64,000 bases of DNA from NCBI GenBank assembly GCA_050012175.1, contig JBEKHR010000028.1, positions 1 to 64,000 of the forward strand. Reading direction: 5' to 3'. The stretch is from CAVROP01 sp050012175 (GTDB lineage: Bacteria > Acidobacteriota > Terriglobia > UBA7540). The notes under the pieces are model-generated. The model had not been told where the DNA came from and made no database searches. It was given only the letters and a program-made list of their open reading frames with translations. Positions 32,167 to 41,618 of this stretch are shown piece after piece. The position numbers and the translations under genes are program-made. The first letter of the stretch is position 1, and each line of letters begins with the position of its first letter.

Positions 32167-32957
32167 TTTCGAGTGATTCCTTCGATCCGCGTGGGACCCC
32201 ACCCTGTGTGCGCGTCCTGGGCGTACCCGTGCACGTCCTGGACCTGGGGCAGGTTCTCCAAACCATGGAACAGTGGCTCTGCCAGCGGGACGGGACCCGC
32301 TGGATCGCGGTGACTAGCTCACACGGGCTGGTTGAGGGCCAGAAAAACCCCGCGTTCAAAGCCGTTCTTGAATCGGCGGACCTCTCAGTCCCTGACGGGA
32401 AGTGGACAGCGCGAGTGGCGGCCAAGAAAGCTGCTTGTGCCCCAAGACAAGTTCGTGGCGCTGACTTCCTGCGGGCTTTCTGCCGGTTATCGAACGAGAA
32501 GGGCTATACGAATTTCTTTTACGGCGACACGGAGGAAGTTCTTGCCCTGTGCGCCAACAGACTCTCGGAACAATTCCCGCGCCTGCGCATTGTCGGCACA
32601 TATTCCCCGCCTTTTCGTGAACTTACTCCGGAAGAAGACGCGCAAGTCGTCAAGATGATTGACCAGGCGAGACCGGATGTCCTGTGGGTAGGACTGGGGT
32701 TGCCAAAACAGGAACAATGGATTTTCTCGCATCGGGAAAAGATCAACGTGCCGGTGATGATCGCCGTCGGGGCGGCGTTCAAGTTTGTCAGCGGCAAGGT
32801 CAAAAGCGCTCCAGCCTGGATTCGGGAGTCGGGCTTCGAATGGCTTTGGCGTTTCTTCCATGAACCAGGGAGAACCTGGCGCCGGGCGTTCGTCTACGGC
32901 CCGCAGTTTGCCGCCCGCTCGATTCTGGAACTCAGCGGATTGAAGACATACGAGTGA
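32163..32957 (+). CDS. WecG/TagA/CpsF-family glycosyltransferase
   Basis: 264 aa from GTG 32163 (GTGA overlap with the previous stop, GGAGG 7-12 bases upstream). Family marks: LGVPVHVLDLGQVL, VTSSHGLVEGQKNPAFK, ADLSVPDG, FFYGDTEEVL, and the hallmark VLWVGLGLPKQEQW. GT26 enzymes of this kind add the second sugar to the lipid-linked primer. Directly coupled to the initiating transferase, which fits that order. Confidence 0.9.
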   Translation: MISSDSFDPRGTPPCVRVLGVPVHVLDLGQVLQTMEQWLCQRDGTRWIAVTSSHGLVEGQKNPAFKAVLESADLSVPDGKWTARVAAKKAACAPRQVRGADFLRAFCRLSNEKGYTNFFYGDTEEVLALCANRLSEQFPRLRIVGTYSPPFRELTPEEDAQVVKMIDQARPDVLWVGLGLPKQEQWIFSHREKINVPVMIAVGAAFKFVSGKVKSAPAWIRESGFEWLWRFFHEPGRTWRRAFVYGPQFAARSILELSGLKTYE

Positions 32958-33045
32958 GCAGCAGGAGGAGCGCTTGCGGCATTGTCATTCCCGTCCCGCC
33001 TTCGGACGGTGTACTGGGAGAAGGGGTGTCCGGATCAGAAAGCTT

Positions 33046-34266
33046 ATGTTATTCGCGGTTATCAAAAAAAGAGGCTCTTGCTTCCTTCAGGTGAGTGCGG
33101 CGGCTCTGCTGGCTGCCGTGCTCGGCGGAATGCTGGCCGCTGGCCGTTCGGCGCCGCAGGGCGCGGAGACAAAGGTCCTGGGCCTGGACAAGGTGATCGC
33201 TTTCACTTACATCAAGGACTTTGACCCCAAGCAACTGCGCTCGGTGACCTTCTTCGGCCCGAGCAAGCCGGAAGACTGGCAGTATTGGCGGACGCGCGGT
33301 GTCGTGACGGGTGTGGGTCACACGTGGTACGACCTGTTGCGCTCACCCCTCGAGAAAGCGGTGGACAACTTGGTTGGTATGAACTACGGCGGAAACCCGC
33401 GGCCAGTGGTCATGATCGACGAGTTTGGCTTCGACTTCGGCGGTAGCATGGACCAGAAATCCGCCCAGCTCCTCCGCCTCACCAAGCGCCGCAAGCCGGA
33501 GCTGGCCCTCGCGGTCTGGGAGATGCGCGGCCCCATCCCGAGCGTCCTGGCGGAAGCCTACCGCGATGTGGCTGACCTCGTCATGATGGAGAGCTACCTG
33601 AGCGGCAAGCAGCAGTACTGGTGGATGGCCTGCCAGGTCTGGTCCGCGCGTAGGTTCGGCATCCTGCCCAAGACGATCGTGGTCCTCGGGGTGGGGAACG
33701 GCGGCCTACCCGGCACCACCTGGGCGGAAACTGACGAGGAGCTCGAACAGCAAATCCGCTTCGTGCGCCTGATCGCCCCGGAATCGCCTGGGGTGGGCTT
33801 CTACTGCGGCACCAACGGCAAAGGCGAACTGCTGGCCAGCGCGGACGCCTTCTGCGCCCGGCATCCCGACCTTCCTACCGACGGCTCAGGACTGCCCGCA
33901 GACCTCCTGGCCCTCGCCAAGACCTTCTCCAGCCGGCATGACAAGCCGACCCTGGTCGTATCCCCCGACCTCGTGGAGCCGAACTACACCGAGGATGGCT
34001 TAGGACTGGTCGAGCCGAAGACCATGCGGCTTTACCTGATCAACCTGGGCGATCAGGACGCCCGGAACGTCAAGGTCCGCTTGCGCAACCCGCCCGACAA
34101 GGGCGGCAACGTGTTCGCCGAGGGCGTCGTTCCGCTCATCCCGAAGCGAGCGGAAGCGATAGGCGTCCTGCCCGTAATCGCCGAGTGGCATGAGTGGGTA
34201 GGGGAGTGGGAGATGGAAGTCGAGGCCCCAGGTTGCGAGGTCCTCCCCTTCAAGTTAAGGCGCTGA
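33046..34266 (+). CDS. Secreted protein, possible TIM-barrel plus Ig-like domain
   Basis: About 406 aa from ATG 33046; a TTG at 32974 has an AGGAGGAG close upstream and would give 430 aa, so the start is open. Signal sequence VSAAALLAAVLGGMLAAGRS. The main part has barrel-like strands with VVMIDEFGFDFGG and LALAVWEMRG, DLVMMESYLSG and VGFYCGTNG, reminiscent of glycoside hydrolases, with Asp/Glu pairs that could be catalytic. From residue ~300 a CARDB-like domain follows (MRLYLINLGDQDARNVKVRL). I do not recognise the family. Its place in the EPS operon suggests action on the polymer. Confidence 0.6.
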   Translation: MLFAVIKKRGSCFLQVSAAALLAAVLGGMLAAGRSAPQGAETKVLGLDKVIAFTYIKDFDPKQLRSVTFFGPSKPEDWQYWRTRGVVTGVGHTWYDLLRSPLEKAVDNLVGMNYGGNPRPVVMIDEFGFDFGGSMDQKSAQLLRLTKRRKPELALAVWEMRGPIPSVLAEAYRDVADLVMMESYLSGKQQYWWMACQVWSARRFGILPKTIVVLGVGNGGLPGTTWAETDEELEQQIRFVRLIAPESPGVGFYCGTNGKGELLASADAFCARHPDLPTDGSGLPADLLALAKTFSSRHDKPTLVVSPDLVEPNYTEDGLGLVEPKTMRLYLINLGDQDARNVKVRLRNPPDKGGNVFAEGVVPLIPKRAEAIGVLPVIAEWHEWVGEWEMEVEAPGCEVLPFKLRR

Positions 34267-34281
34267 TGCGGTATCAGGGCC

Positions 34282-34319
34282 GAGCCTGTGGGCCGGGGCA
34301 AGCCCCGGCCCACAGGCTC
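34282..34319. terminator. Perfect 18-bp hairpin
   Basis: GAGCCTGTGGGCCGGGGC and its exact complement are separated by AA. It follows the stop of the secreted-protein gene by 15 bases. No T run follows, so it may be a REP element or a mRNA-stabilising end rather than a true terminator. Confidence 0.55.
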
Positions 34320-34457
34320 TCAAAAGAAGAAACCACGACTGCGACCACGGAACTGCCGCGAGCTACTTTCGCCCCTTGCCCTTTGGACTTTGCCTTTTGA
34401 TTTGCTCTTGGTTGCACCCCTGAGTCGCGTAGCCATGCCCGAGGTGAGCAACAAGTC

Positions 34458-35864
34458 ATGACCCCCGTCGAAGCCTCAGCCCCGCCCATCGCGCCACGGC
34501 GGCTTGCCGACCTTGTCGCGCTCGCCCGGCGCGCGATCAAAAGCACAGTCGGCAAGAACGCGCTTTCCCTTTACTCGATTCAATTTGCACAGTATATCCT
34601 TCCGTTAATCACTATTCCCTATCTCGTCCGCGTTCTTGGCCCTGAGAGGCTTGGAACGCTGGCCTTCGGCCAGAGCCTCATGGCCTACTTCGCCCTGGCA
34701 GTGGACTACGGCTTCGGCTTATCGGCGACCCGGAGGATTTCTGCGCAAAGGGAAGATTTTGATGTGGTGAACCGGATTGTGAGTACTGTTTGGGCAGCCA
34801 AGGGGCTCCTCGCACTGTCTGGTCTTTCCATCGTGGTCATTCTAATTCGCCTCGTTCCCCGGTTTCATGCCGTCTCCAGCCTGATACTGATATTGTTCGT
34901 AGGTGTGGTGGGGAGCGTTTTTTTTCCGGCGTGGCTCTTTCAAGGGCTGGAGAAAATGGTGCCAATTTCTGTCATCAATCTGTCCGTCCGCACCCTCTCA
35001 GCCGCGGCGATGTTCGTCTTAGTGCGCCGATCAGAAGACTATGTCGTCTACGCCGCGCTGATGTCCTTTGGTGCGTTACTGGCGGGTGTGGCTGGAATGT
35101 GGGTAGCGATCCGAAAGTTTCGGCTGCGCTTCGTCCTGCCATCCTGGGGGGACATTCAGGAGTGCCTAAAGGAAGGGTGGGTCTCCTTTCTGACCACGGG
35201 CGCGGTCAGCTTCTACACGTCAGCCAACGCACTCATCCTTGGGTTCCTCACCAACGACCTCATGGTTGGCTTTTACAGCGCAGCGGAGAGGGTTGCCCGA
35301 ATGGCTACCTCTGCTTGGGGTCCACTATCGCAGGCGGCCTACCCCCGGTTCAGCAAGTTGGCCGTGGACTCGAAACACGATGCGCTGCACTGGGGAAGAA
35401 GGATGCTCCTCGTGATGGGCGCAGCGGGGTTACTCATTTCCGCGACTCTGTTCCTGGGGGCTCCGCTGATCATTAAGGTGGCTTTTGGGCCCCGCTACGA
35501 AAGTTCGGTCACAACCTTACGCCTTTTGTCCCCGCTGCCGTTTATGATCGCGATCAGCAACGTCCTGGGCATCCAAGTGCTCTTTCCGTTTCGCCGAGAG
35601 AGAGTCGCTCTGGCATCCGTCGCCGTGGGCGGAGCCGTGAACTTGGCGCTGTCCTTCCTCCTAGCCCCTGCTTGGAAAGCAAACGGCATGGCATTTTCAG
35701 TGACGACGGCAGAGTTCGCGGTCACGGCGGTGATGTTTGGCTATCTTTGGAAGGCGCACCTTAACCCACTGCAGGCCCGCGAGGACTCTTCCGCAGAGGT
35801 TGGGGCGCAAGAGAGCGTGCTTGCCGTCGAGGCCGTGGTGGCCAGCACTCCCGGAGAGGTTTGA
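34458..35864 (+). CDS. Wzx-type polysaccharide flippase
   Basis: 468 aa. Twelve or so hydrophobic segments. MATE-like start NALSLYSIQFAQYILPLITI followed by PYLVRVLGPERLGTLAFGQS is typical of the oligosaccharide flippase family (PF01943/RfbX). The protein moves lipid-linked repeat units across the inner membrane. The ~35-residue C-terminal tail is hydrophilic. Confidence 0.92.
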   Translation: MTPVEASAPPIAPRRLADLVALARRAIKSTVGKNALSLYSIQFAQYILPLITIPYLVRVLGPERLGTLAFGQSLMAYFALAVDYGFGLSATRRISAQREDFDVVNRIVSTVWAAKGLLALSGLSIVVILIRLVPRFHAVSSLILILFVGVVGSVFFPAWLFQGLEKMVPISVINLSVRTLSAAAMFVLVRRSEDYVVYAALMSFGALLAGVAGMWVAIRKFRLRFVLPSWGDIQECLKEGWVSFLTTGAVSFYTSANALILGFLTNDLMVGFYSAAERVARMATSAWGPLSQAAYPRFSKLAVDSKHDALHWGRRMLLVMGAAGLLISATLFLGAPLIIKVAFGPRYESSVTTLRLLSPLPFMIAISNVLGIQVLFPFRRERVALASVAVGGAVNLALSFLLAPAWKANGMAFSVTTAEFAVTAVMFGYLWKAHLNPLQAREDSSAEVGAQESVLAVEAVVASTPGEV

Positions 35865-35979
35865 TTGGTGGCTTTGAGATTATGTGATGCTCGAGATGGC
35901 GCCATAGCGGTTGCCAACGATTGCGGTCTCGGTTCAGCCACCTCTGGGAGAGACCTTTGCCAGGGACCGAAAATGCGTC

Positions 35980-36106
35980 GCGGAGAGCGCATCGAGTGAT
36001 CGTTCTCGGTGGCGGAATGACTCGACTCGCCGCCGGCGTGTGCGCGGAACGCGTTGTAAGGCCTCGTGCCGGGGGTGTGGTTCTTGCGTTTGGTTGTGGA
36101 GGGTAA
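35980..36106 (+). pseudogene. Remnant of flavoprotein Rossmann motif
   Basis: AHRVIVLGGGMTRLAAGV matches in place and DNA sequence the start of the flavoprotein at 36840 (VLILGGGMTGLASG); 'GGCGGAATGAC' is shared. After ~20 codons similarity is lost and a stop follows at 36104. A relic of a duplicated or replaced copy upstream of the methyltransferase. Confidence 0.45.
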
Positions 36107-36151
36107 AATCGAACCCCCTCCGGAGGTGAGGCCAGGTTGGGGGCTTAAAAC

Positions 36152-36883
36152 ATGTCGCGCATGTTAAACCCTGATTGGTCGACGAAGCTACGGGCCTTGG
36201 TGCCGCAACCCATTCGCACGGTGTTGCGCCCGCTTTGGAAAGCTGCGAGGCTCGCGCTGTATCCGGTCCAATATGGGTTCTTTCCTCCGCCTAGTGGGAC
36301 GGATCTGGTCGGCTATGAGACGTTAATCGATTTCATGCAGACCAAGCAAATATTGGGCCTTCCCGGTGACGTCGTCGAGGTCGGCGCGTTCTGCGGTGGC
36401 GGGACTTATAAGCTCGCCAGGTCTTTGATGCGGAGGCACCTCTCGAAGAAGGTTTACGCCATCGACTGCTTCGACATCACCTTCGATGAGACGGAGTGCA
36501 CCGCGGGGATTCGAATGCCTGAGTTATACGCACGGTCGTTGCGTGGCCGCTCGCAGAAAGAAGTCTTTCGTAAGGTCACGCAGGGCCTTCGCAACGTTGT
36601 GGTGATCGCCGCAGATTCAAGGACGGTCACCTTGCCCACCGATGCGGTTTGCTTCGCATTTATCGACGGGAATCATGCACCAGACTACGTCCGGAACGAC
36701 TTCCATCTGGTCTGGAAAAAGCGGTCCGGCAGCGGGGTGGTGGCGTTTCACGACTACGGATATGACCTACCTATGGTCACTTCGACGCTAGACGACCTGT
36801 GCGGGGAGCACCGGAATGAGATCCAAGAATCGTATGTTGATGCCCAAAAGCACATCCTCTTCATCCAAAAGAGGCGAGGCTGA
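36152..36883 (+). CDS. TylF/MycF-like SAM-dependent O-methyltransferase
   Basis: 243 aa. Motif I GDVVEVGAFCGGGTYKLARS, acidic loop KKVYAIDCFD, and AFIDGNHAPDYVRNDF plus VAFHDYGYD, the Asp pair used for metal binding in TylF-type sugar O-methyltransferases (PF05711/Methyltransf_24). It probably methylates a hydroxyl of a glycan residue. The next gene begins inside its last 44 bases. Confidence 0.75.
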   Translation: MSRMLNPDWSTKLRALVPQPIRTVLRPLWKAARLALYPVQYGFFPPPSGTDLVGYETLIDFMQTKQILGLPGDVVEVGAFCGGGTYKLARSLMRRHLSKKVYAIDCFDITFDETECTAGIRMPELYARSLRGRSQKEVFRKVTQGLRNVVVIAADSRTVTLPTDAVCFAFIDGNHAPDYVRNDFHLVWKKRSGSGVVAFHDYGYDLPMVTSTLDDLCGEHRNEIQESYVDAQKHILFIQKRRG

Positions 36884-38213
36884 GGTCCTGATCCTCGGGG
36901 GCGGAATGACCGGACTGGCCTCCGGCTGGGCTTCCGGCTTACCGGTTTACGAGGCTGAGGACGCCCCGGGCGGAATCTGCTCGTCTTACTACATTCGTCC
37001 CGGCAACTGTGAAAGACTGCACCAGCCGCCGGAGGACGGGGAAACCTACCGGTTTGAGATCGGCGGCGGGCACTGGATCTTCGGCGGAGATCCTGCCGTC
37101 CTCCGCTTCATCCGCCAGCTTGCACCGGTGAGATGCTACCAGCGGCGCTCTTCCGTGTTCTTCCCCGACCAGAATCTCTATGTCCCATACCCGCTACAGA
37201 ATAATCTCCGGTACATGCCCGAAGCAGTCAGAGTGAAAGCTCTGACGGAGATCCTCACAGCACCTGCAGCCAAGCCCCAGACGATGGCAGAGTGGCTTTC
37301 CCAAAGCTTCGGACCAACCTTGGCGGAGATGTTTTTCGGCCCCTTCCATGAGCTTTACACGGCGGGCCTGTGGCGACAGATCGCGCCTCAGGACGGCTAC
37401 AAATCCCCCATCGACCAACAGCAGGTTATCGGCGGCGCTTTCGAAGCTGCTCCTCCTGTGGGATACAATGCCACTTTCGTCTATCCCGAAGAGGGCTTAG
37501 ATACCCTTGCCCGGCAAATGACTCACAAGTGTGACATTCATCATGGAAAGCGAGCCGCCCGGATTGATTTGGATCGTAAGGAAGTGTTCTTTGCCGATGG
37601 ATCGACAGCCCGCTATGACCTTTTGATCTCGACCCTTCCGTTGAATAAGATGTTGGAGATGGCTTGTCTGCCTGTGGACGAAGAGCCCGACCCCTACACG
37701 TCGGTTCTTGTCTTGAATATTGGCGCCAAGCGGGGCCCGGCTTGTCCAAGCGACCACTGGGTCTACGTCCCTCGCAGCGAGGCGGGATTTCACCGCATTG
37801 GTTTCTACAGCAATGTTGACTCTTCCTTTTTACCGGAGTCATCACGCGCTAACGGCGACCGGGTGAGCATTTACGTGGAACGGGCGTTTGCCGGCGGCGT
37901 CTCACCCACAGGGGGCAAGAGCCGTGAGTACGTCGCGGCCACGATGTGCGAGTTGCGCGACTGGGGTTACATTGGCGAAGTCGAAGTGGCTGACCCGACC
38001 TGGATTGACGTGGCGTACACTTGGTCCTGGCCCGGCTCCAAGTGGCGCACCCGTGCCCTCACGAAGTTGGAAGAAGACGGCATTCTGATGGTCGGCCGCT
38101 ATGGGCGCTGGGTATTTCAGGGCATCGCGGACTCGATTCGCGATGGGCTCTACGTCGGGGTGGTCGCACGCCAGTCCCAGCGCGAAGCGATCAAGGTGCT
38201 CTCGCAGGACTAA
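36840..38213 (+). CDS. UDP-galactopyranose mutase/amine-oxidase-like flavoprotein
   Basis: 457 aa from ATG 36840 (earlier in-frame start at 36816). FAD motif VLILGGGMTGLASGWASGLPVYEAEDAPGG split by a short loop, FEIGGGHWIFG, VPYPLQNNLRYM, FFGPFHELYTAGLW, and a C-terminal GILMVGRYGRWVFQGIADSI. The YPLQNN...F.P...k.W pattern is shared by UDP-galactopyranose mutase and protoporphyrinogen-oxidase-like enzymes of polysaccharide loci. Ring contraction of a UDP-hexose is plausible but not certain. It lies next to a GT2 of galactofuranosyl-like type (39524). Confidence 0.7.
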   Translation: MPKSTSSSSKRGEAEVLILGGGMTGLASGWASGLPVYEAEDAPGGICSSYYIRPGNCERLHQPPEDGETYRFEIGGGHWIFGGDPAVLRFIRQLAPVRCYQRRSSVFFPDQNLYVPYPLQNNLRYMPEAVRVKALTEILTAPAAKPQTMAEWLSQSFGPTLAEMFFGPFHELYTAGLWRQIAPQDGYKSPIDQQQVIGGAFEAAPPVGYNATFVYPEEGLDTLARQMTHKCDIHHGKRAARIDLDRKEVFFADGSTARYDLLISTLPLNKMLEMACLPVDEEPDPYTSVLVLNIGAKRGPACPSDHWVYVPRSEAGFHRIGFYSNVDSSFLPESSRANGDRVSIYVERAFAGGVSPTGGKSREYVAATMCELRDWGYIGEVEVADPTWIDVAYTWSWPGSKWRTRALTKLEEDGILMVGRYGRWVFQGIADSIRDGLYVGVVARQSQREAIKVLSQD

Positions 38214-38238
38214 GTCGGAGACATGCTGAGTAACGCTG

Positions 38239-39516
38239 ATGAGGATCAACATCGTAGTGCCGGGATGGTCTAGAGCCACGTTCACTGGCGGACTGTGGTG
38301 CATTTTAGAATATGCGGCCGGCCTGACTGGGCGTGGCCATAGGGTTACTGTCGTCCCCGTAAGCCCAGTGGGGCACCAGTTGGAGTGGTTCAACCAGGAA
38401 TTCGGAGAACTAATCGTAACTCCCCGATCCGAGAGAATAAGACTGGTCTTGAAAGGACTGCCAGCGTGCTTGAAAGCATTGCCTGACAAACCGGCCGGCA
38501 GAACAGAGCGGCTGCGCGACCTTGGTGGCGCCGCCGGCGTACTCTTCCGGCCCCTCTTGCCGTATGAGCTGTGGGCCGGTGTCGACCTCTATTATCTCCG
38601 ACGTGTCATGCGTGAGGCAGATGTAACAATCGCCACCGCAGCCGCGACGGCCCTCCCGGCAGCCCTAGTTGGTACGGGACGTTTGTACTATTTCACGCAG
38701 CACTTCAAACCGATTTTCGCGGGGGATTCCTATTGCCCCCAACTGGCCGAGCGCGCGGCGTACCTCACCTACGGGCTGGGACTGAACATGATAGCCAACT
38801 CCTCGTGGCTTCAATCCACGATCGAGGCTGAGTTTCCGGGCAGCAAGGTGGCCCTATGCCTCAATGCCATTGACCATGAAATCTTTCATGGTGAGCCTAA
38901 AGTGGCTGAAGCTGTAGCAGACGTGAAGGTTATCAGCTACAGCGGCGGAGGAAGGGTGTGGAAAGGGTTTAACGAGATGGCCGAGCCGATGAGGCTCGTC
39001 AGAGAGAAACTCCCACACCGAAATATCAAGTGGCTGGTTTACGGAGGGAACGCTACTTTGCCGCCTGACAACCCCGTGGCCGCATACGAAGCACTCGGTT
39101 TCTTACCACCCGGGCGACTTGCCGAGGCTTATAAGGGTGCCGACATACTGTTGAGCGCCTCCTGGGCTGAGAGTTTCCCTTTATTTCCCCTTGATGCCGT
39201 GGCATGTGGTTTGCCAGTCATCACGACACAGTACGGAACCGAGGACTATGCCATTCATGGGAAGACGGCGGAGGTCGTTCAACCGAAAAACCCCGCGTCG
39301 ATCGCTGACGGCCTGATCCGCGTCATCACCGACCTTGAGTATCGCAATCGGATTGCCAGGGGCGGAAACGAAACGGCGAAGCACTTCACATGGGAAAAGT
39401 CGGCTGCAACGATGGAGCGCATTCTGCTAACCGGCGCAACTGAGAAGTCGCGATCTCAAGTTGGTCCATGGCCGCTCGTGGCGGCTCCGCGCCGGACTGA
39501 GCGCGCGCTACTTTAG
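38239..39516 (+). CDS. GT4-family glycosyltransferase
   Basis: 425 aa. GT-B fold: an N-terminal start INIVVPGWSRATFTGGLWCI, with a Gly-rich loop and GRGHRVTVVPVSP; C-terminal donor domain with KVISYSGGGRVWKGFNEMAE, GFLPPGRLAEAYKGADILLS, ESFPLFPLDAVACGLPVITT (E-x7-E-like). Retaining transferase acting on lipid-linked glycan at the cytoplasmic face; sugar unknown. It has the same start style as 42611. Confidence 0.85.
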   Translation: MRINIVVPGWSRATFTGGLWCILEYAAGLTGRGHRVTVVPVSPVGHQLEWFNQEFGELIVTPRSERIRLVLKGLPACLKALPDKPAGRTERLRDLGGAAGVLFRPLLPYELWAGVDLYYLRRVMREADVTIATAAATALPAALVGTGRLYYFTQHFKPIFAGDSYCPQLAERAAYLTYGLGLNMIANSSWLQSTIEAEFPGSKVALCLNAIDHEIFHGEPKVAEAVADVKVISYSGGGRVWKGFNEMAEPMRLVREKLPHRNIKWLVYGGNATLPPDNPVAAYEALGFLPPGRLAEAYKGADILLSASWAESFPLFPLDAVACGLPVITTQYGTEDYAIHGKTAEVVQPKNPASIADGLIRVITDLEYRNRIARGGNETAKHFTWEKSAATMERILLTGATEKSRSQVGPWPLVAAPRRTERALL

Positions 39517-39523
39517 GGGGACT

Positions 39524-40498
39524 ATGTCATCCGCGCATATTCCGGAAAAACCGAGCCGCGAGAGCGTCTGTGCTGTCATTCCGACTTACAACTGCAAGGG
39601 TCCTCTCAGTCAATTGCTCGAAGTGTTATTACTCCAATCCAGGCCGGTGGACGAAATTATTGTCGTTGACAATGCCTCAACCGACGGCACGGAAGAGATG
39701 ATCAAGGAGAAGTTCTCCGGGAAAGTGAACTATGTTCGCTTGGCCGAAAATATGGGCGGCAGCGGTGGCTTTAACGTGGGGATGAGGCTCGGCTGTGGGC
39801 ATGGCCACGATTGGATCTGGTGTCTCGATAGCGATGCCCTACCTAGCGAACTAACTCTGGAGGATTTGCTGAGGGCTAAGTCCATGTCAGGTTCGACGGT
39901 CGTGGGCAAGACCTGTGTGCTCCAGGACCCTGTCAGTCACCAGACAGCTCTGGGGGGGTTCCTAGCGGACTTCAGGTCCAGAAAGGAGAAAGCCGACCTT
40001 GCCGACAATGTCTCCAGACTAGGCGTGGCCTCGGTAGACTTCACGACGCTCTGCTGCTTGCTGGTCAAGGCAGACGCTCTAGAGAAAGTTGACTTCGTGA
40101 ACCCCGATTTTTTCATCTATGCAGATGAAAACCTTCTCTCCATCCGGCTCAAGCGATTGGGTGAAATTCTCGTGGTGGGAACCACTGTTCTGCATCACCA
40201 ATTCACAGGTTGCCGCTCAAGCAGACGCGGACGTTTGAGAGTGCTCCGGGAGGACTACTGGCGGATTTACTATCTTGTTCGGAACCATATCGTGGTTGAA
40301 AGAGAGGCCTTCGGATTCTTTAGGGCATTTACCAGATCGGTCTGGTGCTACGGTCGGAACCTGCTTGGTATTTTATTGTTTGATGATTCTAAGGGCTATC
40401 GGGTCGGCATCTTGAGCAAAGCGCTCTGCGACGGTCTGCGCAACCGGCTAGGAAAGCGCATATCGCCCGAGCAGCCTGCGGCTCAGCCCAGAACATGA
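39524..40498 (+). CDS. GT2-family glycosyltransferase
   Basis: 324 aa from ATG 39524 (TAGGGGG upstream). GT-A fold: CAVIPTYNCKGPLSQLLEVL, EIIVVDNASTDGTEEMI, HDWIWCLDSDALPSE (the DxD), and FVNPDFFIYADENLLSIRLK. Similar to rhamnosyl- and galactofuranosyl-transferases of the GlfT/WcaA type. Its proximity to a UGM-like gene makes galactofuranose a candidate donor; inference. Confidence 0.87.
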   Translation: MSSAHIPEKPSRESVCAVIPTYNCKGPLSQLLEVLLLQSRPVDEIIVVDNASTDGTEEMIKEKFSGKVNYVRLAENMGGSGGFNVGMRLGCGHGHDWIWCLDSDALPSELTLEDLLRAKSMSGSTVVGKTCVLQDPVSHQTALGGFLADFRSRKEKADLADNVSRLGVASVDFTTLCCLLVKADALEKVDFVNPDFFIYADENLLSIRLKRLGEILVVGTTVLHHQFTGCRSSRRGRLRVLREDYWRIYYLVRNHIVVEREAFGFFRAFTRSVWCYGRNLLGILLFDDSKGYRVGILSKALCDGLRNRLGKRISPEQPAAQPRT

Positions 40499-40762
40499 TC
40501 CGCTAAGTGTTTCTCGCAGGGAATTCTCACTGAGCTAATACCATGGCGCACTTTCTGTTGGTTCTCATTAGCGTTCCGGACCTGGAGGAAAAGTGCCATG
40601 TGAGACCGTGGCTCAGGGTGGCGCGCTGATGAACTCTCGCTCGAAGAACGAAACCACGGTAACGTTTGAGAACGGAGGGGTCGGTGTCCGGGGCGCGGGA
40701 AAATGCCTGCTCTGTGGCGAAAGGTGCCTCAGCCATTGAGCTTCGCGACTCGCGGAGGGCGG
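40499..40762. other. Spacer, nothing recognised
   Basis: About 264 bases before the likely methyltransferase start; a continuous frame from 40703 covers the end of it but is not protein-like. Confidence 0.4.
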
Positions 40763-41458
40763 ATGGTAAGAGGCTGTAGCTTGCTGCGGAAGCTCTCGAA
40801 TAGCTGGAACGCTAGTCGATGCTGGATGAGCTACCCATTCCTAGGAGCCCATACTGGCGTGCCGCGGGTGGTCAGTTTTGTTCTTGGGAATTACTTCTTC
40901 ACAGCGTGGCAAGTGGCCGACGAGCTGACAGCCCTCGGCGAAATCCTTGCAACTCTGCGCCCGAGGTGCGCCTTGGAGATTGGCACGGCTCGCGGCGGCA
41001 CGCTCCTCTTCCTGACCAAGCTGGCAAGCCCGCGCGCCACGATTATTAGCGTTGACCTGCCCGAAGGGCGATTTGGCGGCGGCTACACGAGCACCCGCGC
41101 ATGGTTCTACAAGCGTTTTGCGCGCCGCGGGCAACGGCTCGAGCTCCTTCGGGGTGACTCGCATACCAGCGACGTGTTGGAACGCGCCGAGACCGTCCTA
41201 GGGGGGCAGGCACTAGACTACCTTTTCATTGATGGCGACCACTCTTACGAGGGAGTGAAGTGTGACTTCGGGATGTACGGGCCGAAAGTCAGGAAGGGCG
41301 GACTGATTGCCGTTCATGACATTGTGGACGGCGCGCCTGAGAAGGTCGGAGGCGTGCCGCGGTTCTGGCGCGAGATCAAGTCCCAGTATCGCCACACCGA
41401 GATAATCAAAAACCGAGACCAGGACTCCTGCGGAATCGGGGTCCTGTACGTTGATTAA
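40763..41458 (+). CDS. CmcI/Methyltransf_24-type methyltransferase
   Basis: 231 aa from ATG 40763 (frame open from 40703). Motif I CALEIGTARGGTLLFLTKL, ATIISVDLPEGRFGGGY, DYLFIDGDHSYEGVKCDF and GLIAVHDIVDG are characteristic of the CmcI/Methyltransf_24 group. The GGLIAVHDI aspartates fit metal-assisted O-methylation. Second of eight methyltransferases in the locus. Confidence 0.78.
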   Translation: MVRGCSLLRKLSNSWNASRCWMSYPFLGAHTGVPRVVSFVLGNYFFTAWQVADELTALGEILATLRPRCALEIGTARGGTLLFLTKLASPRATIISVDLPEGRFGGGYTSTRAWFYKRFARRGQRLELLRGDSHTSDVLERAETVLGGQALDYLFIDGDHSYEGVKCDFGMYGPKVRKGGLIAVHDIVDGAPEKVGGVPRFWREIKSQYRHTEIIKNRDQDSCGIGVLYVD

Positions 41459-41506
41459 CAAAGCTGCAGGGAATCCTCGCACGGCCCAGGCCGAAGCCAC
41501 CGCCGC

Positions 41507-41605
41507 GTCTCGTCGCCATCAGCATTCTGAACTGGAACGGCTGGCAGGATGCGCTCGGAGTGCCTGGAGTCCGCGCGGCGACTCGACTATCCCAACTACC
41601 TTGAG
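41507..41605 (+). pseudogene. 5' remnant of a GT2 gene
   Basis: The DNA for VAISILNWNGWQDAL matches the start of the GT2 gene at 43881 (VAVSILNWNGWQDTL) with high identity, but one extra G (GCTCGGAGTG against GCTCGAGTG) shifts the frame. Similarity ends near 41605 at CCCAACTACCT. A relic of a deletion or recombination that replaced the rest with the methyltransferase gene. Confidence 0.75.
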
Positions 41606-41618
41606 GTAGGCGCAGGGC

